Shown here one piece after another: positions 10,330 through 20,751 of a stretch of DNA of 64,000 nt; positions within the stretch are counted from its first letter, which is position 1; each line of letters begins with the position of its first letter. Position numbers and translations under genes: made by a program. Origin of the DNA: Lachancea thermotolerans CBS 6340 (lineage: Eukaryota; Ascomycota; Saccharomycetes; Saccharomycetales; Saccharomycetaceae); assembly GCF_000142805.1 (NCBI RefSeq), contig NC_013083.1, positions 744,001 through 808,000 on the forward strand. The letters are read 5' to 3'. Below the pieces are notes generated by a model. The model was given only the letters and a program-made list of their open reading frames with translations, was not told the origin of the DNA and did not search any database.

Positions 10330-11458
10330 CTTCACTCCAGCAGGAAACGGTTGCAAAAAAACTTGAAGGGTCGTGCAGTACTCCACAGCCCTTTAATTTA
10401 ATAGGCTACCGCTTATTTGCCACTCTCAAGAGATGAAATCGCCTCTTTTGCACGGTTTTTCGATGAACGATCTGCCACCCAGACTTGTTTTTCAAGAAAA
10501 CCTCATCTTCAGAAATCCTTATAATTTGAAATTAACATCTGTTTAACTCGACATATATCAAGAGAAACAACCAGAGAAGCACGGTCTTTCCAACGAAGGG
10601 GTTACACAATAAAAGAAGCTTCTTTCAAAAGGATAAATGACCTTTTTGTAACAGCTTTCACCCCTTAAAGCTTTACGAAGCATGCATAAGCCGATTTGTT
10701 AGCGTTTTATAGCGGGCGAGATGCCCTAGCCGTAACCGCTCTTATTTTAGTTGTTGCTTACTCTAAGAATGTAGATGTTAACACAGCTAGAGGCTGAACT
10801 TCTGTCTTAGTCTCGCGGCATTTGGCCCCTAGTGACAGGAAAGCACAAAACAACAGCCGCAAAGTTTCCGGCTTTTGTAATGTATCACAAGAAACACGCC
10901 TGCTTTTAAACATTCCCCTGCTGTTAGGACCATGTTTATCATTTGATGATTTCAAATAGATTTTGAGGCCCTGTCTAATTTGATTACGTTGGCGCGACTG
11001 ATAGTAATCAAAAAAGAGCAAGAAGGACGCAGACAATTTGTTGTGGATAGCTATCGTTACTATTTACTTTGCAGGCAATGGGAGGAAGGCGCTTTGTGAT
11101 GTGTACTGCCACGGGTGTTGCCAAGGCAAGCGAGTTTATTAATTTAGTGCCATTATGGGACATTTAGAAAATGTGAAATACTTTGTAAGTTATTAATCAA
11201 AATTCGAGCAATCCTGGAGTTGAAGTCTCACAGGTAAAAAAGGAGCTTAAAGCCTAGCACCATTGCTTTAGGAGTCTAAGGTTTGGTGCCACAAGGGGCA
11301 CGTTCTGTTGGATGACAGCTATCTCTACTGTGGGCCTTAACACCCAAGGGTAATATCGAAAGTCATGTGACAACAATTCAAGTGTAAGTTCTAAGTTCTT
11401 TCTTATTCATCTCAAAAACTCTATAGATTGGTCTTAAATATTACAAAAGAGGTGTCTC
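10330..11458. promoter_or_regulatory. Divergent TAO3/MET18 intergenic region
   Basis: About 1.1 kb separates the two divergent starts, which is long for this genome. It must contain both promoters. I see AT-rich stretches near 10490-10700 and 11140-11220, but no clear TATA box, intron signal, tRNA or small protein. A 92-codon reading frame on the minus strand (10758-11036) has no recognisable features and I do not call it. Confidence 0.5.
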
Positions 11459-14400
11459 ATGTCACACTCGTATTCCTCGCAGAACCTACGGGCGGATGTG
11501 GTATCCATAATTGCAAACGTTGAATCTGATGAAGCTAAAGCTCTTGAGCTATCGAAGAAAGTTGCTTTGAAGGTTAGTGAAGGCCAGCTCAAATTAGTCG
11601 AGTTAGTCATTTGCTTAAGAGAATATATCACTTCCCCAGAGCAGATTGAAAGACAGCATGCCCTGCACTGCCTTTCTACGATTCTGGGGGAGTTGCCTAA
11701 GCATACGCTATTGAAAAACGATGTTTCGGTTATTCTCGACTTCTATTTAGGTAAATTCGATGACATTTACTGTATGAAAGAGACCTTGTATGGCCTAAGT
11801 CACATTGTCAACATGAAATGCTTTTACAGTAACCAGGTTTCTTCTGTACTGAAGCCACTGAAGGATGATTACCAATCTACTCAGTATCTCGCTGCAACGC
11901 GCTATTACGCGTTCCTGGTTTTGCAACATCTGCTAGAAAAGTTCCGAGAATCCATGTCAACCAACCTACCGTTAAACAACTTATTCATTGAAACATTTTT
12001 ATCGATTGCAGGAGGCGAAAAAGACCCTAGAAATTTGCTGATTTCCTTCCATCTAAACTCCGCTATCAGTTCCGCTTTAGAAAACATTTCTCAGTATAAG
12101 GAAGACCTTTTTGACACTTTGTTTTGTTATTTCCCTATCACTTTCAAACCACCCAAAAATGATCCTTACAGAATCACCAACATTGACTTGAAGGTCGCAC
12201 TACGAAGTGCCATATCAGCTAGCCCTTATTTCGAAGAAGACGCATTTGGGAATCTAATTGACAAAATGACCGCGTCTTCTCCAAGTGTGAAGAATGACAC
12301 TTTGTTGACTATGAAAGCATGCATTGAAAGATTTGGAGGCGAGGCTTGTATTAAGAATTGGGTACCCATCTGGAATGCTCTGAAGTTTGAGATAATGAAC
12401 AACGTGGACGCTGATGAATCTGTGACTGAAAGCAACGAACCAGAATTTAATAACTATGAAGAATCCTTAAGAATAATAACATCGATATCAGCTCAACTCC
12501 TCAACCTCAAAGAAGGTGCGTTTGACAAGTTCCAAAGCCACATATTTGATGAGCTTGAGCCTAATTTCAAGTATGAAAAAGACCTTAAGCAGAGCTCTGC
12601 CATCCTGGCGGCGGTGGCGAGAACGAATGTCACAAGCTTCAACAAAGTAATGGATGACGTTTTGAAACTGTTTTTTGATAACGTCAGTGACTTGGATGTG
12701 AACAAGCTGAAGCTTCTTATTCTCAACCTCTCGTTTTTCTTTGACGCTTACATCGAAGTCTTCAGTCCTTACAGCAATAAGGCACAAAACAAAGCCGTTC
12801 CAGATAATAAATTGGCACAATACAAAGACCAGATTTTGATGATTTTAAGCAAAAGTTTAAAAGGGAGCTCTAAAAGCGAGGTAAGCTTGCGAACTTTGTC
12901 TGTCGTTCAACTCACGAAACTAGTCAAAATGCCGGGCTTCTTAAGTGGGGAAGAAGTCAGCTTGATAGTTCAATATCTCACGGAAACAATTTTGACAGAC
13001 GACAACAAGAATGTTTACTTTGCATGCTTAGAAGGTCTCAAAGTCACCAGTGATGTTTCAGAAAATTCTGTGGTTGAGATCTCTCTGAATCAAATGTTGA
13101 AGCACCTAGAGAAGGAAGGAACTCATACTGTGGTCCTTGGTGAAGAAGAAGCTGTACCAGTTGAAAGGATTCTGAAAGTTATTCTGGACTTTACGACCTC
13201 TCGACACAAACTTGTGGTTGAAAGTATTATCGGGATTTCAAACATAATCTGCCATTTTTCGAAATACGTGGAGGAGAAAGAATACTGCTTCATGCTCGTG
13301 TCCTGCCTATATTCTTTATTTGACAACAACCAAGAAGTTTTAACGAATGATGTAGCTTCACATCTCAAAAAATCTATTGAAACAGAACTACTAGCGTCTT
13401 CAAAGAATGTTGCAATCTACTCCGATGATCACAATCTCCACTTAATATCTGCTGTTTTTTATTTCTTAAATGTGAACGCCCCACAAGCAAACCATCAAAT
13501 TGAATTAGACAGATTCTTGGTCCTTTTTACTGAAGACACCAAGGTTCTAAAGTCACCCGCGAGATCCGTAATCATATTCGCAAAATTACTCTCTGCTTTT
13601 GACAAAGCTTGCAAAATCCCCGGTGGGCTGTTACTCAATGAAAGCATAAGGCTTCTCAAAGTTCAGCACGAAAAGTGCTCTGAATTTGAGAAACTTGCTT
13701 ATTTAGAGCTGCTTGCTGTTTTGTCGAATAAGTGGTGCACTGAGGATAATGTAAACGCAAACCTGGATATTAGCAACACAGCACTAATTGACCTTGAGAT
13801 CGAAGCTTGGTGCACGAAAGGGCTGGCAATGAAGAATTCCAAACTGGCAGAAACTTACACAGACAAATTTGTGAAACTACTGGGGGACGCTGATATAGGT
13901 CCTGCGAGTGCTAAGCTTTTTGGAGTTTTTGTGATGGATATACCAACTCTTGACAGGATTAAAGGTATTTCATGGAATAACAACGTCCGACTACTCTATA
14001 AACAAAAACTTTTTAGCGACGTCGCTCCAAAGTTGGTGTCAGGTTACAGTGCTACCAGTGATATGTCCTTGAAGGCCAACTACTTACTGGCTCTCTCCCT
14101 TTTGCTGAAAAACACTCCCAACAAAATCACGATCAATTACATTCCAAATCTACTTTCACTGCTCTTGCAGGCTGTTCAATTGAATAACAGTGATGTACGG
14201 GTTTCAGCACTAACTACAATCAGAGGCACTGTTAACCAGGCTTCTCAACTTATCACAGAGCACATACACAGCTTAATACCCCTATTGATGCGCTTGACAA
14301 ACCCTGATAAACACAATGCATACTTGGTAAGATTAACGGCACTTGAGATTTTGCGAGACTTCACAGATCATGTTCCTTTGAACTACTTACTGCCCTACAA

Positions 14401-14518
14401 AGACGATATCATCAAAGGCCTAGCCGTCGCATTAGACGACAAAAAGCGCAGGGTCCGCAAAACATGCATCGATACAAGGCAAGCATATTTTGAATTAGGC
14501 CAGGTTCCTTTCGAATGA
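11459..14518 (+). CDS. MET18: Met18/MMS19 cytosolic Fe-S cluster targeting factor
   Basis: Met18 (MMS19) is the HEAT-repeat adaptor of the CIA targeting complex, which hands Fe-S clusters to cytosolic and nuclear apoproteins such as DNA polymerases, Rad3/XPD and sulfite reductase. The protein has 1019 residues (S. cerevisiae about 1032) and is helical throughout. The N-terminal part carries the family's 'SxQxRxxA...L' type segment (about residues 60-70 here). The C-terminal 200 residues have clear HEAT-like repeats and a basic end (KKRRVRK) at about 1000, a conserved feature of MMS19. The start ATG has no in-frame rival upstream. RRT14 is convergent, 83 bases downstream. Gene order matches YIL128W. 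No frameshift or unusual composition is visible. Confidence 0.92.
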   Translation: MSHSYSSQNLRADVVSIIANVESDEAKALELSKKVALKVSEGQLKLVELVICLREYITSPEQIERQHALHCLSTILGELPKHTLLKNDVSVILDFYLGKFDDIYCMKETLYGLSHIVNMKCFYSNQVSSVLKPLKDDYQSTQYLAATRYYAFLVLQHLLEKFRESMSTNLPLNNLFIETFLSIAGGEKDPRNLLISFHLNSAISSALENISQYKEDLFDTLFCYFPITFKPPKNDPYRITNIDLKVALRSAISASPYFEEDAFGNLIDKMTASSPSVKNDTLLTMKACIERFGGEACIKNWVPIWNALKFEIMNNVDADESVTESNEPEFNNYEESLRIITSISAQLLNLKEGAFDKFQSHIFDELEPNFKYEKDLKQSSAILAAVARTNVTSFNKVMDDVLKLFFDNVSDLDVNKLKLLILNLSFFFDAYIEVFSPYSNKAQNKAVPDNKLAQYKDQILMILSKSLKGSSKSEVSLRTLSVVQLTKLVKMPGFLSGEEVSLIVQYLTETILTDDNKNVYFACLEGLKVTSDVSENSVVEISLNQMLKHLEKEGTHTVVLGEEEAVPVERILKVILDFTTSRHKLVVESIIGISNIICHFSKYVEEKEYCFMLVSCLYSLFDNNQEVLTNDVASHLKKSIETELLASSKNVAIYSDDHNLHLISAVFYFLNVNAPQANHQIELDRFLVLFTEDTKVLKSPARSVIIFAKLLSAFDKACKIPGGLLLNESIRLLKVQHEKCSEFEKLAYLELLAVLSNKWCTEDNVNANLDISNTALIDLEIEAWCTKGLAMKNSKLAETYTDKFVKLLGDADIGPASAKLFGVFVMDIPTLDRIKGISWNNNVRLLYKQKLFSDVAPKLVSGYSATSDMSLKANYLLALSLLLKNTPNKITINYIPNLLSLLLQAVQLNNSDVRVSALTTIRGTVNQASQLITEHIHSLIPLLMRLTNPDKHNAYLVRLTALEILRDFTDHVPLNYLLPYKDDIIKGLAVALDDKKRRVRKTCIDTRQAYFELGQVPFE

Positions 14519-14601
14519 AGACCAGGAACAATTCATAAAATAACAAATTTCAAAACCAGTTTGGATAATGTATATAGTATACAGTTGCTTAGGTATAGCG
14601 C

Positions 14602-15195
14602 CTACTCTTCATCTGAGTCCTCTTCATCGCTGAGACCGACAGGAGCCAACCCTGGAGTAAGGCCTGGGTACCGGTGGTCACCAGATACAGGCTTTTTGCT
14701 TTCGTCGAAGTCATCTCTTCTTTGCTTACGCTTGCGTTTCTGTAAGCTAGAACGTTGGGAGGTGTTCCTCAAAACACTTTCCTGCAATTCATGTAACTCC
14801 TCAGCATCCACATCCCAACTTTTGAGGTCCCGAACATTTTTGTTGATGACTTTGTTCAAGAACTTTCGTTCCTTGGCCGTCAGCGAATCCTCCTCTCTGT
14901 GTTTTCTCAGTATATCTAATTTTGCTTGCTGGTCCACTTTGTCTTCAGCTAACTGGCGAGCTCTCTGAAGCTTCCTTCTGTTTCTCTGTTCGCGTTTTTT
15001 AATCGAATGCGCATCCCTCTCTCGTACTCTTACGGCCTTTTTAAGGTTTGCATTGATAAGCTGGGCTTTTGATCCTTTAGAATTGTTTTGGCGCTTAGTG
15101 GAGTTGTGGTCAATTTTCGCGCTGCCTGGAAGAACCAGGGATAAGACGTTGTTAACTGCGGCAGTAGCCTGGGCCTTCGCAGATGCTGACGACAT
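14602..15195 (-). CDS. RRT14: Rrt14-like nucleolar protein
   Basis: This is a small, highly charged protein of 197 residues (S. cerevisiae Rrt14 about 206). Yeast Rrt14 is nucleolar and linked to rDNA transcription and ribosome biogenesis; its biochemical activity is not known. The protein has no membrane segment. It consists mainly of long basic helices (residues 60-110, many Arg/Lys/Gln), a second basic run near 150-160 ([11 protein letters not shown]), and ends in an acidic tail (SDEEDSDEE). The identification rests on size, composition and its place between MET18 and STH1. The PAC and RRPE motifs in its upstream region are the signature of ribosome-biogenesis genes and agree with the call. 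Confidence 0.82.
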
Positions 15196-15257
15196 CTGGC
15201 AAGCGTTTAATTTCAGTCCTTGAATCCTTCTCGGCAGACAACGTTAACGCTCAGACT

Positions 15258-15295
15258 GGCGATGCTCATCGCCAGAATTTAATGAAATTTTTTCA
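15258..15295. promoter_or_regulatory. PAC palindrome plus RRPE, RRT14/STH1 promoter
   Basis: CTCATCGC at 15265-15272 is the PAC element on the strand facing STH1. It is embedded in the inverted repeat GGCGATGCTCATCGCC (15258-15273), so a GCGATG half is present in both orientations. TGAAATTTTTTCA (15283-15295) follows, an RRPE-like A/T tract. PAC plus RRPE is the known signature of yeast ribosome-biogenesis promoters. The pair lies about 65-100 bases upstream of RRT14, the likelier target. Confidence 0.65.
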
Positions 15296-15593
15296 GGTCA
15301 CATGCTGGCAATGATCGTACATAGGTATTTGACCTTTTAGAATTTGAACATTTTCGTATCAATTACATGGCGGTCAAATGAACACCAGAAGTAAATAGTA
15401 TTGGTTGGCAGAAAAAGAGCGAGGAGCCGCGGTGATTAAGAAACAACATATTGGGGTAATAACATTGGCACGGAGGCACAGACCAATCGATTTTCCAAGG
15501 CTCTATAGGATTTTGTTTACTTGAAATCACTGATCCCCACTATTAAACAATATTTTCGCCACCACGATATAACCCAGCACTTTAACGTCAAAA

Positions 15594-18500
15594 ATGAACA
15601 CAGCTGAAATAGATGTCGTGATGCCATCGGCGGCTAGCCAAGGTGAAGCTGAAAAAGTTACAGTGAATATCCCTGCCCCTGAAACGCTCGCACAACTAGA
15701 CCAGCTCTTGGGTCGCTATCGGGCAGTAATACAAGAACCCGAGAAAAATAAGGTTGAGATTGATGCTCTCGAACGCGTCCTTTGTTCTATTTCCGAGCAA
15801 CAAGATGAATACACAGTCAAACTCCAGAAGCTAAGAACGGGAATGCAAAACCAGCCTGCATATGACGAGCAGCTTTTCAAAAGCCAGCTCATTGCTTTAC
15901 AACTTCTGAGTAGAGACGTGGATGTTCCTGATGGCCTCTTGACTGAAGAGCAAACGGAAGATGACAGAACTGTTGGCTCCAGTAATCATACTTCAACCCT
16001 AGAAAGCACTGAAAGTAACCTGAAGCCCGTGAAGTTGTCATTGGATTTTGATTCCAACGCAAAGAGTTTTGGACTGTATGACAAGTTTTCCAATTTAGGC
16101 ATGCCCAAGGGAAAGGAAAGTCTTGGTGCTATTTCTGTTGAAGGTACAATTCTATCCAGAATAGCTGAGCGTATCAAGGAATTGGAATCTCTTCCAGCAA
16201 ACCTGGGCACTTACTCGTTGGAAGACAGCCTACTCTTCACAGCCAAAGATGATGTGCCCTCAAGCATAGACGATTTGAAGCTTAAAGCTATTGTTGAGCT
16301 GAGAGCTTTGAAGCTGCTAACCAAACAAAAGTCTCTTAGACAAAAGCTGATAATGAACGTCACAAGCCAAGCTCATCACACTATCCCTTCCTTAAGAGAC
16401 TCTCCTTTCACGATGGCAGCCCAGAGATCTGTGCAGGTTAGAAACAAGGTTATTGTTCCTCAAACCGCTAGGCTGGCCGAAGAGCTTGAAAGACAACAGC
16501 TCCTAGAGAAGCGGAGAAAAGAACGTAACATACACATGCACAAAGTTAACGTGATTATCGATTACGTTCAGGACCAGCAAGTCACACATACTTCACCAAG
16601 AGAGCGAGGTGCCCAGTTTGGTAAGTTGTGCCTCTCTCTACACAACCAAACTGAAAAGGACGAACAGAAGCGCGTCGAAAGGACTGCTAAGCAGCGTCTG
16701 GCTGCTCTTAAATCCAATGACGAGGAAGCATATCTGAAGCTACTCGACCAAACGAAGGACACAAGAATTACGCACTTGCTGAGACAAACGAACTCTTTCT
16801 TAGATTCCTTGGCTCAAGCTGTTAGAGTGCAACAAAACGAAGCTAAAATCAGAGAGGGTGGTGAAATAAGGCCCATGACCGATGAAGAGAGAGAAAAGAT
16901 AGACTACTACGAAGTGGCGCACTCAGTTAAAGAGAAAGTCGAAAAGCAGCCTTCCATTTTAGTTGGAGGGACGTTAAAAGAATACCAGGTTCGAGGCTTG
17001 GAATGGATGGTCTCTCTTTACAACAATCACTTGAACGGTATCCTGGCCGACGAAATGGGGTTGGGTAAGACAATTCAATCGATATCCCTGATAACTTACT
17101 TGAAAGAGGCAAAGAGTGAGCCAGGTCCCTTTTTGGTGATTGTGCCGCTTTCCACCATAACGAATTGGACTCTAGAGTTTGAAAAATGGGCCCCTTCACT
17201 CGCAACTGTTGTTTACAAAGGGACTCCAAACCAAAGAAAATCAATGCAGCACCAGATAAGAACAGGGAACTTTGAAGTTCTTTTGACCACGTACGAGTAC
17301 ATCATCAAAGACCGATCTTTGTTGGCTAAACACGATTGGTCGCACATGATCATTGACGAGGGCCATAGAATGAAAAACGCTCAGTCTAAACTCTCTTTCA
17401 CCCTCACAAGATATTATAGGACAAGAAACCGTTTAATTTTGACTGGTACGCCGCTACAAAACAACCTTCCTGAGCTGTGGGCTCTTTTGAACTTCGTTTT
17501 GCCCAAGATTTTCAATTCAGCCAAGACATTTGATGAATGGTTTAACACACCCTTCGCAAATACTGGTGGTCAAGAAAAGCTGGAGCTTACAGAAGAAGAA
17601 ACTTTGCTGGTAATCAGAAGACTTCACAAGGTCTTAAGGCCTTTCTTGTTGCGCCGTTTGAAGAAAGAGGTCGAAAAAGATTTGCCGGATAAGGTTGAAA
17701 AGGTTGTGAAATGTAAACTTTCAGGCCTGCAACACCAACTCTACCAGCAGATGCTGAAGCATAACGCTCTTTTTTTTGGCGCTGGAACTGAAGGTGCCAC
17801 AAAAGGCGGCATAAAGGGCTTGAACAATAAAATAATGCAATTGAGAAAGATCTGCAACCATCCGTTTGTGTTTGATGAAGTTGAGGGTATAATCAATCCT
17901 ACGCGGGGTAATAGTCCGCTGTTGTATCGTGTTGCTGGTAAATTTGAACTTCTGGACCGGATTCTGCCCAAGTTCAAGGCAACCGGACACCGTGTTTTGA
18001 TGTTCTTCCAGATGACTCAGGTTATGGATATAATGGAGGATTTCCTCCGAATGAGAGACTTGAAATATTTGAGGTTAGATGGTGCGACAAAAACTGAGGA
18101 GCGTACTGGCATGCTAAAGCTTTTCAACGCTCCTGACTCTGAATACTTTTGCTTTTTACTGTCAACAAGGGCTGGTGGTTTAGGTTTAAACCTACAAACT
18201 GCCGACACGGTCATTATTTTCGATACTGATTGGAACCCACACCAAGATTTACAAGCTCAAGATAGAGCCCACAGAATTGGGCAAAAGAATGAAGTCAGGA
18301 TCTTAAGACTTATAACAACTGATTCGGTCGAAGAGGTTATTCTAGAAAGGGCCTTACAGAAGTTAGACATCGACGGCAAGGTTATCCAAGCAGGTAAATT
18401 TGATAACAAGTCAACAGCAGAGGAGCAGGAGGCGTTTTTGCGGAGGCTCCTCGAAAATGAAAATGTCAAAGATGAAAATGACGAGGCTGAGCTTGATGAC

Positions 18501-19520
18501 GAAGAGTTGAACGAAATACTCGCTAGAGGTGATGATGAACGCAAATTGTTTGACAAGATGGACGAAGAGCGGGCTGCTATGGAGCTCAAGCAGGCAAAAT
18601 CGCAGGGGCTTTCTACCCCGCTGCCAAGGTTGATACAGCTTGACGAGTTACCAGAAGTCTTAACGGAAGATATCACCAACCACTTGCAGACGGAGCCAGC
18701 GGCTGTCGGGCGGATCAGGGAAAGGAAGAAGGTGTATTATGATGATGGGCTGACAGAGGAGCAATGGCTGCAAGCAGTCGACAACGATGAAGATTCATTA
18801 GAAGACGCAATTAATCGGAAGCGGCGCTCAAGAGAACGCAGACAGCACAGCAAAGAGCTCAAAGACTCGGAGCCAGGAGAGATCGATACACTAGACAACA
18901 GCTTAGAACCGACACCTGAAATTGAATTAGCTAAACCTAACGGTAAACGTTCAAGAGCTGCAAGAAAAGCGGCTGCTAGCGAAGTCAAGAATGAAAACGA
19001 GCAAGACGAACAGCTGGAAGAAGAAGAAGAGGACGGGCACACGCCGAAAAAGCTAAAATTGAAAGTAAAGCTTTCTTTGAAGAGTGATCAACAAAAGTCT
19101 ACGCCAGGTGAATTGGATGGACCGACGGTTGAACAACCCCAAACCTCAGCTCCCAAACCCAAAAGTAAGTCAAAGAAAGTCACCACATGCGAGTTCACGC
19201 CCCAGGTCGAACATCTCTTGGAGGAAATGCGGGCCCAAATTGACCCTACTGACGAGCATGCACGCACTTCCGTTTTCGAGATTTTACCTTCTAAGAAGCT
19301 CTATCCGGATTATTACAAATTAATTTCAAATCCTGTAGCTCTCGACACAATCACTAAAAAATGCAAGAAGGGCTTGTATGGGTCCTTAGAGGATGTTAGA
19401 CAAGATCTGGAAACGATGTTCGGGAATGCTCAGTTCTACAATGAGGAAGGATCCTGGATTTTTAATGACGCCGAAGAGCTCCGTAAATTCGTGAGTGCTT
19501 GGTTCGAATCCAATAAATAG
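15594..19520 (+). CDS. STH1: Sth1, catalytic ATPase of the RSC remodeller
   Basis: Sth1 is the SWI2/SNF2-type DNA translocase that drives the essential RSC chromatin-remodelling complex. Domains in order: an HSA-type basic helix (about 285-330) that binds actin-related proteins; the SNF2 ATPase with Walker A DEMGLGKT (about 485-493), DEGH box (about 587) and the second RecA lobe with RAGGLGLNLQ and QAQDRAHRIGQ; a SnAC/acidic region after about 930; and a C-terminal bromodomain (about 1200-1300) with the conserved PDYY and YNEEGSWI-type segments. The length is 1308 residues (S. cerevisiae about 1359). The C-terminal bromodomain and the position in the YIL126W context favour Sth1 over its paralog Snf2. 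All key motifs appear intact. Confidence 0.96.
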   Translation: MNTAEIDVVMPSAASQGEAEKVTVNIPAPETLAQLDQLLGRYRAVIQEPEKNKVEIDALERVLCSISEQQDEYTVKLQKLRTGMQNQPAYDEQLFKSQLIALQLLSRDVDVPDGLLTEEQTEDDRTVGSSNHTSTLESTESNLKPVKLSLDFDSNAKSFGLYDKFSNLGMPKGKESLGAISVEGTILSRIAERIKELESLPANLGTYSLEDSLLFTAKDDVPSSIDDLKLKAIVELRALKLLTKQKSLRQKLIMNVTSQAHHTIPSLRDSPFTMAAQRSVQVRNKVIVPQTARLAEELERQQLLEKRRKERNIHMHKVNVIIDYVQDQQVTHTSPRERGAQFGKLCLSLHNQTEKDEQKRVERTAKQRLAALKSNDEEAYLKLLDQTKDTRITHLLRQTNSFLDSLAQAVRVQQNEAKIREGGEIRPMTDEEREKIDYYEVAHSVKEKVEKQPSILVGGTLKEYQVRGLEWMVSLYNNHLNGILADEMGLGKTIQSISLITYLKEAKSEPGPFLVIVPLSTITNWTLEFEKWAPSLATVVYKGTPNQRKSMQHQIRTGNFEVLLTTYEYIIKDRSLLAKHDWSHMIIDEGHRMKNAQSKLSFTLTRYYRTRNRLILTGTPLQNNLPELWALLNFVLPKIFNSAKTFDEWFNTPFANTGGQEKLELTEEETLLVIRRLHKVLRPFLLRRLKKEVEKDLPDKVEKVVKCKLSGLQHQLYQQMLKHNALFFGAGTEGATKGGIKGLNNKIMQLRKICNHPFVFDEVEGIINPTRGNSPLLYRVAGKFELLDRILPKFKATGHRVLMFFQMTQVMDIMEDFLRMRDLKYLRLDGATKTEERTGMLKLFNAPDSEYFCFLLSTRAGGLGLNLQTADTVIIFDTDWNPHQDLQAQDRAHRIGQKNEVRILRLITTDSVEEVILERALQKLDIDGKVIQAGKFDNKSTAEEQEAFLRRLLENENVKDENDEAELDDEELNEILARGDDERKLFDKMDEERAAMELKQAKSQGLSTPLPRLIQLDELPEVLTEDITNHLQTEPAAVGRIRERKKVYYDDGLTEEQWLQAVDNDEDSLEDAINRKRRSRERRQHSKELKDSEPGEIDTLDNSLEPTPEIELAKPNGKRSRAARKAAASEVKNENEQDEQLEEEEEDGHTPKKLKLKVKLSLKSDQQKSTPGELDGPTVEQPQTSAPKPKSKSKKVTTCEFTPQVEHLLEEMRAQIDPTDEHARTSVFEILPSKKLYPDYYKLISNPVALDTITKKCKKGLYGSLEDVRQDLETMFGNAQFYNEEGSWIFNDAEELRKFVSAWFESNK

Positions 19521-19684
19521 TACAGGTGTATTATAATTATTTTAGGTTACACGAGAAGACAAGCAGTCCCGCTACGGAGGCTTCGCCAGTTGCCATCTAG
19601 CCGCTAGAACCCTCAGGTGTTCCAACATAACGAAACGTATGCGGTGACCCAAGCGAGAGCTGAGTGGTGAAAATTTTTTTCATG

Positions 19685-19691
19685 TATATAA
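19685..19691 (+). promoter_or_regulatory. TATA box of RPL9
   Basis: TATATAA, 63 bases upstream of the RPL9 ATG and inside the short 233-bp STH1-RPL9 spacer. An AACCCT (Tbf1-like) motif occurs near 19609. I see no clear Rap1 site. Confidence 0.5.
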
Positions 19692-19753
19692 GGTGAAGTG
19701 AAGAAATTTTACAAAACATCTTCTCAATACTTGAAGCAAAGAAGTTGCCAACA

Positions 19754-20329
19754 ATGAAGTACATCCAGACTGACCAAACCCTAGATATTCCAGAAGGCGT
19801 TACCGTCAACATCAAGTCGAGAGTCATCAAGGTCACTGGCCCAAGAGGTGCTCTGACCAAGAACTTGAAGCACATCGACGTCACTTTCGCTAAGGTGAGC
19901 AACAAGCAGGTCAAGATCACCGTCCACAACGGTGACAGAAAGCACGTTGCTGCTTTGAGAACTGTCAAGTCTTTGGTCGCCAACATGATCACTGGTGTCA
20001 CCAAGGGTTTCAAGTACAAGATGAGATACGTCTACGCGCATTTTCCTATTAACGTGAACGTTGTTGAGAAGGATGGTGCTAAGTTCGTCGAGATCAGAAA
20101 CTTCTTGGGTGACAAGCAGGTTAGAATGGTCCCAGTCAGAGAAGGCGTCTCCATTGACTTCTCTACCAACCAGAAGGACGAGATCGTTCTGTCCGGCAAC
20201 TCTATCGAGAACGTCTCTCAGAACGCCGCCGACATCCAGCAAATCTGCCGTGTCAGAAACAAGGATATCCGTAAGTTCTTGGACGGTATCTATGTTTCCC
20301 AGAAAGGTTTCGTTGAGGAGGAAGCTTAA
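19754..20329 (+). CDS. RPL9: 60S ribosomal protein uL6 (Rpl9)
   Basis: This is a ribosomal protein of the large subunit (uL6/L9), 191 residues, the same length as yeast Rpl9. The N-terminus MKYIQTDQTL and the internal VTGPRG segment are typical of the family. The start is the ATG at 19754; the frame can be opened three codons earlier only at a TTG. Codon use is strongly biased towards the optimal yeast set (AAG, GGT, TCT, GTC), as expected for a highly expressed gene. There is no intron. The non-WGD genome probably has this as the pre-duplication counterpart of RPL9A/RPL9B; in S. cerevisiae RPL9B sits next to SUN4 on chromosome XIV, so its place here between STH1 and KGD1 is part of the interleaved ancestral order. 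Confidence 0.96.
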   Translation: MKYIQTDQTLDIPEGVTVNIKSRVIKVTGPRGALTKNLKHIDVTFAKVSNKQVKITVHNGDRKHVAALRTVKSLVANMITGVTKGFKYKMRYVYAHFPINVNVVEKDGAKFVEIRNFLGDKQVRMVPVREGVSIDFSTNQKDEIVLSGNSIENVSQNAADIQQICRVRNKDIRKFLDGIYVSQKGFVEEEA

Positions 20330-20751
20330 GTTTGACAAAACAAACAAGACGTGTATAATAGTATTTAGGTGTTTTCCCCCGGAGTTCACCTCCAATTACA
20401 ACGGGAGGAACGTTACTAGTGCTCGCTGAAATAAAGAGCCATTATACGTTCCTCATTTTTCTAGGTACGCCCTTTGACTGTTTTGTGTTTTCTTGCCGTA
20501 GTGTGTTCCGTTGATTGCCGTGTCATTTGACGGAGTCTTGTTTGACGTTGAAAATTTTGCAATTTCAGACGAAATTTGGAGTTCTCATTGTTTCTGTAAA
20601 TGCGTGAGCTTATGCATTCCCACTAGCTCTGTTGGATAAAATCAAGTGTCGACTTCTATCAAAACCACATTATTATAAAAATCCTTAATTAATATCGTGT
20701 CAAGAAATGAAGAAATAAAGAACCGCCTGATATGGCTTCATAACAGTGCCT
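20330..20751. other. Convergent spacer, RPL9 and the unknown gene
   Basis: The 422 bases between two converging genes hold only 3' flanking sequence. It is AT-rich, notably at 20650-20720. I see no gene, repeat or RNA here. Confidence 0.5.

Noticed and set aside
10758-11036. 92-codon minus-strand frame between TAO3 and MET18
   Set aside because: No domains, no codon bias, and its position in a divergent promoter region makes it unlikely.
19500-19516. GGTTCGAATCC, a tRNA B-box-like string
   Set aside because: It is inside the last codons of STH1 and has no matching A-box or cloverleaf; no other tRNA signal was found in the window.
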